Shown here: positions 22,839 through 25,963 of the stretch, piece by piece
Layout of the letters: each line of letters begins with the position of its first letter
Position numbering within the stretch: position 1 is the first letter of the stretch
DNA from: Actinomadura_C sp036008685
GTDB lineage: Bacteria; Actinomycetota; Actinomycetes; Streptosporangiales; Streptosporangiaceae
Assembly: GCA_036008685.1 (NCBI GenBank)
Contig: DASYNF010000168.1
Coordinates: 1 to 25,963, forward strand
Direction: 5' to 3'
Length of the DNA: 25,963 bases
Position numbers and translations under genes: made by a program
Notes under the pieces: model-generated
Seen by the model: the letters and a program-made list of their open reading frames with translations, nothing else
Databases searched by the model: none
Told to the model about the DNA's origin: nothing

Positions 22839-23888
22839 TCAGATCTCCTTGCTCGGGTGACGAATCGATGTGAGGGTGTTTCCGGCGATGAGCTCGCATG
22901 GCAGGAGCTCCTGCGGCGCGCCGTGTCCCCGCTCCATCGACTCCGTCAGCAACTCGACGGACCGGTGTCCCATCTCCCGGCGGGGGATGCGGAACCCGGT
23001 GAACTCCAGGTCCAGGCAGGCCGAACGCGGCGGGGTCCCGAGCGCCAGGATCGACAGGTCTTCGGGGATCGCCATGCCCAGGGCCTGAGCGGCCCGCATG
23101 ATCTCCACGGCCTTCGCCGGATCCTCGGTGAAGACCGCCGTCACCCGCTGAGCGTTCAGCTCGCCGATCAACGCGGCGGGGCCGCCCTCCGGGACCAGGA
23201 CGTGGATCCCCTCGACCCCCGTGGCCGCCACCGCCTCGCGGAACCCGCGCAGGCGGTCGGCCTGGGACTCGATCTCCGCGCCCATCCCCACATAGCCGAG
23301 CCGCCGGTGTCCCAGCGCCACGGCCCGCTCGACGAGCTCCCGGACCGCGGCCGGATAGTCGGCGCCCACATACGGCACCGGCCCGCCGGCGTCGTCGCGC
23401 CGGCCGAGCGACACGAACGGGATCCCTTCCGCCAGCAGGCGGGACAGATCGTCGCGGTCGAGCGAGCGGCCGAGGAGCAGGCAGCCGTCGGCGAGACGCA
23501 CCCTGCTGTCCTCGTCGAAGATGCGCCGCCTCCTGCCGCCCGTCGTCCTGGCGCTGGTGAAGAGCAACAGGTCGCACCCGGCCTCTTCGGCGGACGACTC
23601 GATGCCGAGCAGGAACGGGTGATAGAAGTCCGCGGCCGCGCTGGGGAACACGGCCTCGTAGGTGAACACACCGAGGATCCGGTTGCGCCGATCCGCCAGG
23701 CGGCGGGCCACCGGGTCCGCGACGTAGCCCGTCTCCCTGATCACGCGCAGGACGCGCTCACGCGTCTCCGGTGCGATCCGGACATCGACATCCGTCCGGT
23801 TGTTCAGCACCAGGGACACCGTGGTCTGACTCACCCCGGCCATCCGCGCGATGTCCTGCTGGGTGAGACGGCGACGAGGAAATGTCAC
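22839..23888 (-). CDS. LacI-family transcriptional repressor
   Basis: A 349-residue regulator starting with GTG, with AGGA 11 nt upstream. The HTH and hinge span about residues 8-60: LTQQDIARMAGVSQTTVSLVL, then RVIRETGYVADPVARRLA. The C-terminal periplasmic-binding-protein-like domain has YHPFLLGIESSAEEAGCDLLLF, LGHRRLGYVG and AVFTEDPAKAVEIM. It is the first gene of the operon and its probable local repressor. Two perfect palindromes of LacI type (TAATRCGYATTA) lie 26 bp and 124 bp upstream of its start, flanking a promoter-like sequence, so it probably represses its own operon until the sugar binds. Confidence 0.94.
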   Translation of the reverse strand: MTFPRRRLTQQDIARMAGVSQTTVSLVLNNRTDVDVRIAPETRERVLRVIRETGYVADPVARRLADRRNRILGVFTYEAVFPSAAADFYHPFLLGIESSAEEAGCDLLLFTSARTTGGRRRRIFDEDSRVRLADGCLLLGRSLDRDDLSRLLAEGIPFVSLGRRDDAGGPVPYVGADYPAAVRELVERAVALGHRRLGYVGMGAEIESQADRLRGFREAVAATGVEGIHVLVPEGGPAALIGELNAQRVTAVFTEDPAKAVEIMRAAQALGMAIPEDLSILALGTPPRSACLDLEFTGFRIPRREMGHRSVELLTESMERGHGAPQELLPCELIAGNTLTSIRHPSKEI

Positions 23889-23913
23889 GGTGCGTAGTGT
23901 CCTGTCCGGCTGA

Positions 23914-23925
23914 TAATGCGCATTA
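23914..23925. promoter_or_regulatory. LacI operator, proximal copy
   Basis: TAATGCGCATTA is a perfect 12-bp palindrome with a central CG, as LacI-family operators usually have. It lies about 17 bp downstream of the -10-like element, in the expected transcript-start or early-transcribed region, where a bound repressor would block initiation. Confidence 0.75.
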
Positions 23926-23941
23926 GCGGTACGGCTTTCCT

Positions 23942-23970
23942 ATCTTGGAGGTAACGACTCCCAAGATCAA
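23942..23970 (-). promoter_or_regulatory. Putative promoter of the lacI-FAD-ABC operon
   Basis: On the minus strand TTGATC (23970-23965) and CAAGAT (23947-23942) form -35 and -10 candidates with an ideal 17-nt spacer. The site lies between the two LacI-like palindromes. The same stretch contains an imperfect inverted repeat (ATCTTGGAG and CTCCCAAGAT). Confidence 0.5.
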
Positions 23971-24011
23971 GGGTCGGCGATGGAAGATCCCTCGTAAAGC
24001 AAAGCCCATGG

Positions 24012-24023
24012 TAATACGTATTA
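24012..24023. promoter_or_regulatory. LacI operator, distal copy
   Basis: TAATACGTATTA is a perfect 12-bp palindrome. It matches the proximal copy at 10 of 12 positions, and both are followed by GCG within two bases. The centres are 98 bp apart, about nine helical turns, compatible with looping by a tetrameric or paired repressor. Confidence 0.72.
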
Positions 24024-24132
24024 GCGCCTTGACGAACACGAGTGGACACCACAACGACCCCATGACGCACAGGCCATGACGGGCGTTACGTAGAGTGAGC
24101 GCACCGGGCGAGGAACCCGGGAGCGGCAGGTG

Positions 24133-24774
24133 TCAGGCGCCCGGGGCGTGGAGCCGGCGGTGACCGGCGATGAGGCTACGGGCGGCGATGACCGCGTGAT
24201 CGGCGACGGCGCCGGCCCCCTGAGGGTGCGGCGGCCGCGAGGTGAAGGCACCGCCGAGCTGCAACGTCGCATAGCCGTGCGCGAGGGCCGTGTGCTGCTC
24301 CATCAGGTCCAGGGCGGCCTGGACGTCTCCCGTGGAGGCCGCGGCGGCCAGCCGCAGGAGCTCGTCCATCAGTTCCCGGATGGCCTCACGGAGCTCACCG
24401 CCGTGCTTGTCCTGGAGACCGGGCGTGAAGATCAGGTCGAAGCCGGCGCGCCGCTCGATCACGAAACGGCTGTAGGCACCGGCGGTGGCGGCGAGCCGCT
24501 CGACCGGATCACCCGGATGTCCCGCGGCGGCCGTGCGGATCCGGTCGGTGAGCCGGCGGGTCGCCACCGACGCGGCCGCGGCGAGCAAACTCTCCCGGTC
24601 GGGAAAGTGGCGGTACGGGGCGGCCGCGCTCACCCCGAGGCGCCGGGCGGCCTCGGCGACGGAGAAGCCCTCGACGCCCGTCTCGGCGATGAGGTCGAGC
24701 GCGCCCTCCACGAGGGCGGCCCGGAGATCACCGTGGTGGTAGGCGCGCCGTCCGGAGCCGCCCTGCCCTCCCAC
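24133..24774 (-). CDS. TetR/AcrR-family transcriptional repressor (second)
   Basis: A 213-residue regulator. The N-terminus GRRAYHHGDLRAALVEGALDLI with VAEAARRLGVSAAAPYRHFPDRESLL is a typical TetR HTH, with the YHHGDLR start common to the class with a WHG-like C-terminal domain (TetR_C_13). The frame opens at a GTG at 24783, but GGAGG directly abuts that codon, whereas the GTG at 24774 has proper 8-nt spacing, so I chose the latter. It is divergent from a zinc alcohol dehydrogenase gene, which it probably represses together with itself. Confidence 0.9.
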   Translation of the reverse strand: MGGQGGSGRRAYHHGDLRAALVEGALDLIAETGVEGFSVAEAARRLGVSAAAPYRHFPDRESLLAAAASVATRRLTDRIRTAAAGHPGDPVERLAATAGAYSRFVIERRAGFDLIFTPGLQDKHGGELREAIRELMDELLRLAAAASTGDVQAALDLMEQHTALAHGYATLQLGGAFTSRPPHPQGAGAVADHAVIAARSLIAGHRRLHAPGA

Positions 24775-24825
24775 CCGCGCCACCTCCCCGCGTTCGACCC
24801 GATGTGAACGCCACCTACCATTGAT

Positions 24826-24841
24826 GTTAGTGGTCTCTTAC
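24826..24841. promoter_or_regulatory. Possible operator between tetR and the alcohol dehydrogenase gene
   Basis: GTTAG-N6-CTTAC is an imperfect inverted repeat (4 of 5 bases per arm) in a short AT-rich patch of the divergent region, about where TetR sites lie. The match is weak and by eye. Confidence 0.3.
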
Positions 24842-24938
24842 ATGGAGATCGACCGGCCTGCGGCACGCGCCGCCGCGCCCGGGATCGAGGACCCACCGGA
24901 GCGTGAGCAGTCCTCCACCGAGTCTCAAGAGGAGTTTC

Positions 24939-25963
24939 ATGCGTGCGAACGTGATCTATGGCAAGGGCGATGTGCGGGTCGAGGACCGGCCGGATCCCGG
25001 CATCCGGCGCCCGACCGACGCGGTCGTACGCGTGGTGGCGGCGTGTGTGTGCGGATCGGACCTGTGGCCCTACCGTGGCGTGGCCGAGGTCGGCTCGCCC
25101 CGCCCGATCGGCCATGAGTTCGTCGGGATCGTCGAGGAGATCGGTGACGAGGTGCGCACGGTCCGGCCGGGCGACTTCGTGATCGCGCCGTTCGTCGCCA
25201 GCGACGGCACCTGCCCGCACTGCCGCAACGGGATCACGACCTCCTGCGACAACCGGGCCAATTGGGGAGAGGCCGACCAGGACGGACTGCACGTCGACGG
25301 CGGCCAGGGAGAGTACGTCCGGGTTCCGTGGGCGGACGGCACCCTGGTCGCGACCCCCAGCGTGCCCGATCCCACGCTGGTCCCGAGCCTGCTGACCCTC
25401 TCGGACGTCATGTGCACCGGTCATCACGCGGCCGTGGCGGCGCAGGCCGGGCCGGGCCGGAGCGTCGTGGTGGTGGGTGACGGCGCCGTGGGGCTGTCCG
25501 GTGTGCTCGCGGCGCGGCGGCTCGGCGCGGAGCGGATCATCGCGATGTCCCGGCACGCCTCCCGGCAGGCCCTCGCGGTGGAGTTCGGTGCCACCGACAT
25601 CGTCGCCGAGCGTGGCGAGGAGGGCGCCGCCAAGGTGCGGGAGCTGCTCGGCGGGGTGCTCGCCGACGCGGTGCTGGAGTGCGTCGGCACCAAGGAGTCC
25701 ATGGAGCAGGCGCTGGCGGTGACCCGGCCCGGCGGTCACCTCGGCTATGTGGGCGTGCCGGCCGGCGGGCCCGAGCTTCCGATCGGCCGGCTCTTCGGAA
25801 GCAACATCGCGGTCGGCGGCGGCATCGCACCGGCGCGTGCCTACATCCCCGGCCTGCTGCCCGACGTGCTGTCGGGAGCCATCGACCCGGGCCGGGTCTT
25901 CGACCTCACCCTGCCCCTCGAGAAGGCGCCGGACGCCTACACCGCGATGGACGAGCGCACCGC
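24939..25963 (+). CDS. Zinc-dependent alcohol dehydrogenase (MDR family), 3' end cut by window edge
   Basis: An open frame of at least 341 codons from the ATG at 24939 to the right edge, with GAGGAG 5 nt upstream. It begins MRANVIYGKGDVRVEDRPDP and shows the catalytic zinc site (ACVCGSDLWPYRG, then GHEFVGIVEEIGDEV), the structural zinc loop DGTCPHCRNGITTSCDN and the NAD(P) fold VVVVGDGAVGLSGVLAARRLGA. In the structural loop the usual first Cys is Asp, leaving three Cys ligands, a variant I believe is normal in this subfamily. Usual length is about 345-350 residues, so only a few codons are missing. It would oxidise an alcohol or reduce an aldehyde; the substrate is unknown. Divergent from a TetR gene that probably controls it. 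Confidence 0.9.
   Translation, partial: MRANVIYGKGDVRVEDRPDPGIRRPTDAVVRVVAACVCGSDLWPYRGVAEVGSPRPIGHEFVGIVEEIGDEVRTVRPGDFVIAPFVASDGTCPHCRNGITTSCDNRANWGEADQDGLHVDGGQGEYVRVPWADGTLVATPSVPDPTLVPSLLTLSDVMCTGHHAAVAAQAGPGRSVVVVGDGAVGLSGVLAARRLGAERIIAMSRHASRQALAVEFGATDIVAERGEEGAAKVRELLGGVLADAVLECVGTKESMEQALAVTRPGGHLGYVGVPAGGPELPIGRLFGSNIAVGGGIAPARAYIPGLLPDVLSGAIDPGRVFDLTLPLEKAPDAYTAMDERT

Noticed and set aside
19949..22873. A 974-codon open frame on the plus strand
   Set aside because: It is antisense to the binding-protein and FAD oxidoreductase genes, has the Arg/Gly/Val-rich low-complexity make-up of a GC-rich shadow frame, and shows no family motif.
23885..24070. A 61-codon minus-strand frame upstream of lacI
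   Set aside because: It spans the promoter and both operator palindromes and has no coding signature.
24100..24125. Short CCGGG/CCCGG hairpin between lacI promoter region and the second tetR stop
   Set aside because: The stem is only about 5 bp, too weak to call a terminator.
1..25963. CRISPR arrays, tRNA genes, insertion sequences or attachment sites
   Set aside because: I looked for regular repeats, cloverleaf-like segments, transposase motifs and flanking direct repeats and found none that held up.

Overview
The window is high-GC DNA from a filamentous actinomycete. The evidence is a conservon (CvnA-D) operon, a WhiJ/AbaA-type regulator-ATPase pair, a binding-protein sugar ABC operon without its own ATPase, and strong GC-biased codon use with GTG starts. 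I lean towards Streptosporangiales (Streptosporangium/Nonomuraea-like) over Streptomyces, but the sequence alone does not settle this. I see no rRNA, tRNA, CRISPR array, insertion sequence or phage gene.

Left part (1-6145), signalling. A truncated XRE-type regulator (minus strand) is divergent from an RsbW/AbaA-like HATPase protein. An acyl-CoA dehydrogenase homologue that lacks the catalytic glutamate at both known positions follows. It converges, with no spacer at all, on a minus-strand conservon operon: cvnA sensor kinase, cvnB roadblock, cvnC DUF742, cvnD small GTPase, then a GAF-domain protein as fifth gene.

Middle (6146-13242), a mosaic of single genes. There is a secreted choice-of-anchor P-like protein that ends exactly on LPVTG, an orphan phenylacetate-CoA-ligase-type enzyme, a 62-residue one-helix membrane protein overlapping the 3' end of an MHS-family transporter, a STAS anti-anti-sigma-like protein without the phosphorylatable serine, an aldo/keto reductase, and an SDR whose catalytic Ser and Lys positions are Met and Arg. 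Several genes are separated by strong perfect hairpins.

Right-middle (13232-18153), possible envelope group. A TetR regulator has two copies of a TGAAC-N4-GTTCA operator upstream. It is followed by a class B glutamine-dependent asparagine synthetase/amidotransferase, a PAP2 phosphatase and a CsaB-like polysaccharide pyruvyltransferase, all on the plus strand. A role in peptidoglycan amidation and wall polymer modification is an inference.

Right (18186-23888), a carbohydrate operon on the minus strand: lacI, FAD-dependent oxidoreductase, sugar-binding lipoprotein, and two permeases. A promoter-like sequence lies between two perfect 12-bp palindromes (TAATGCGCATTA and TAATACGTATTA) that are probable LacI operators. 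This is the best candidate for an uncharacterised system: oxidative use of an imported sugar without an adjacent glycosidase. The window ends with a second TetR regulator divergent from a zinc-dependent alcohol dehydrogenase cut by the right edge.
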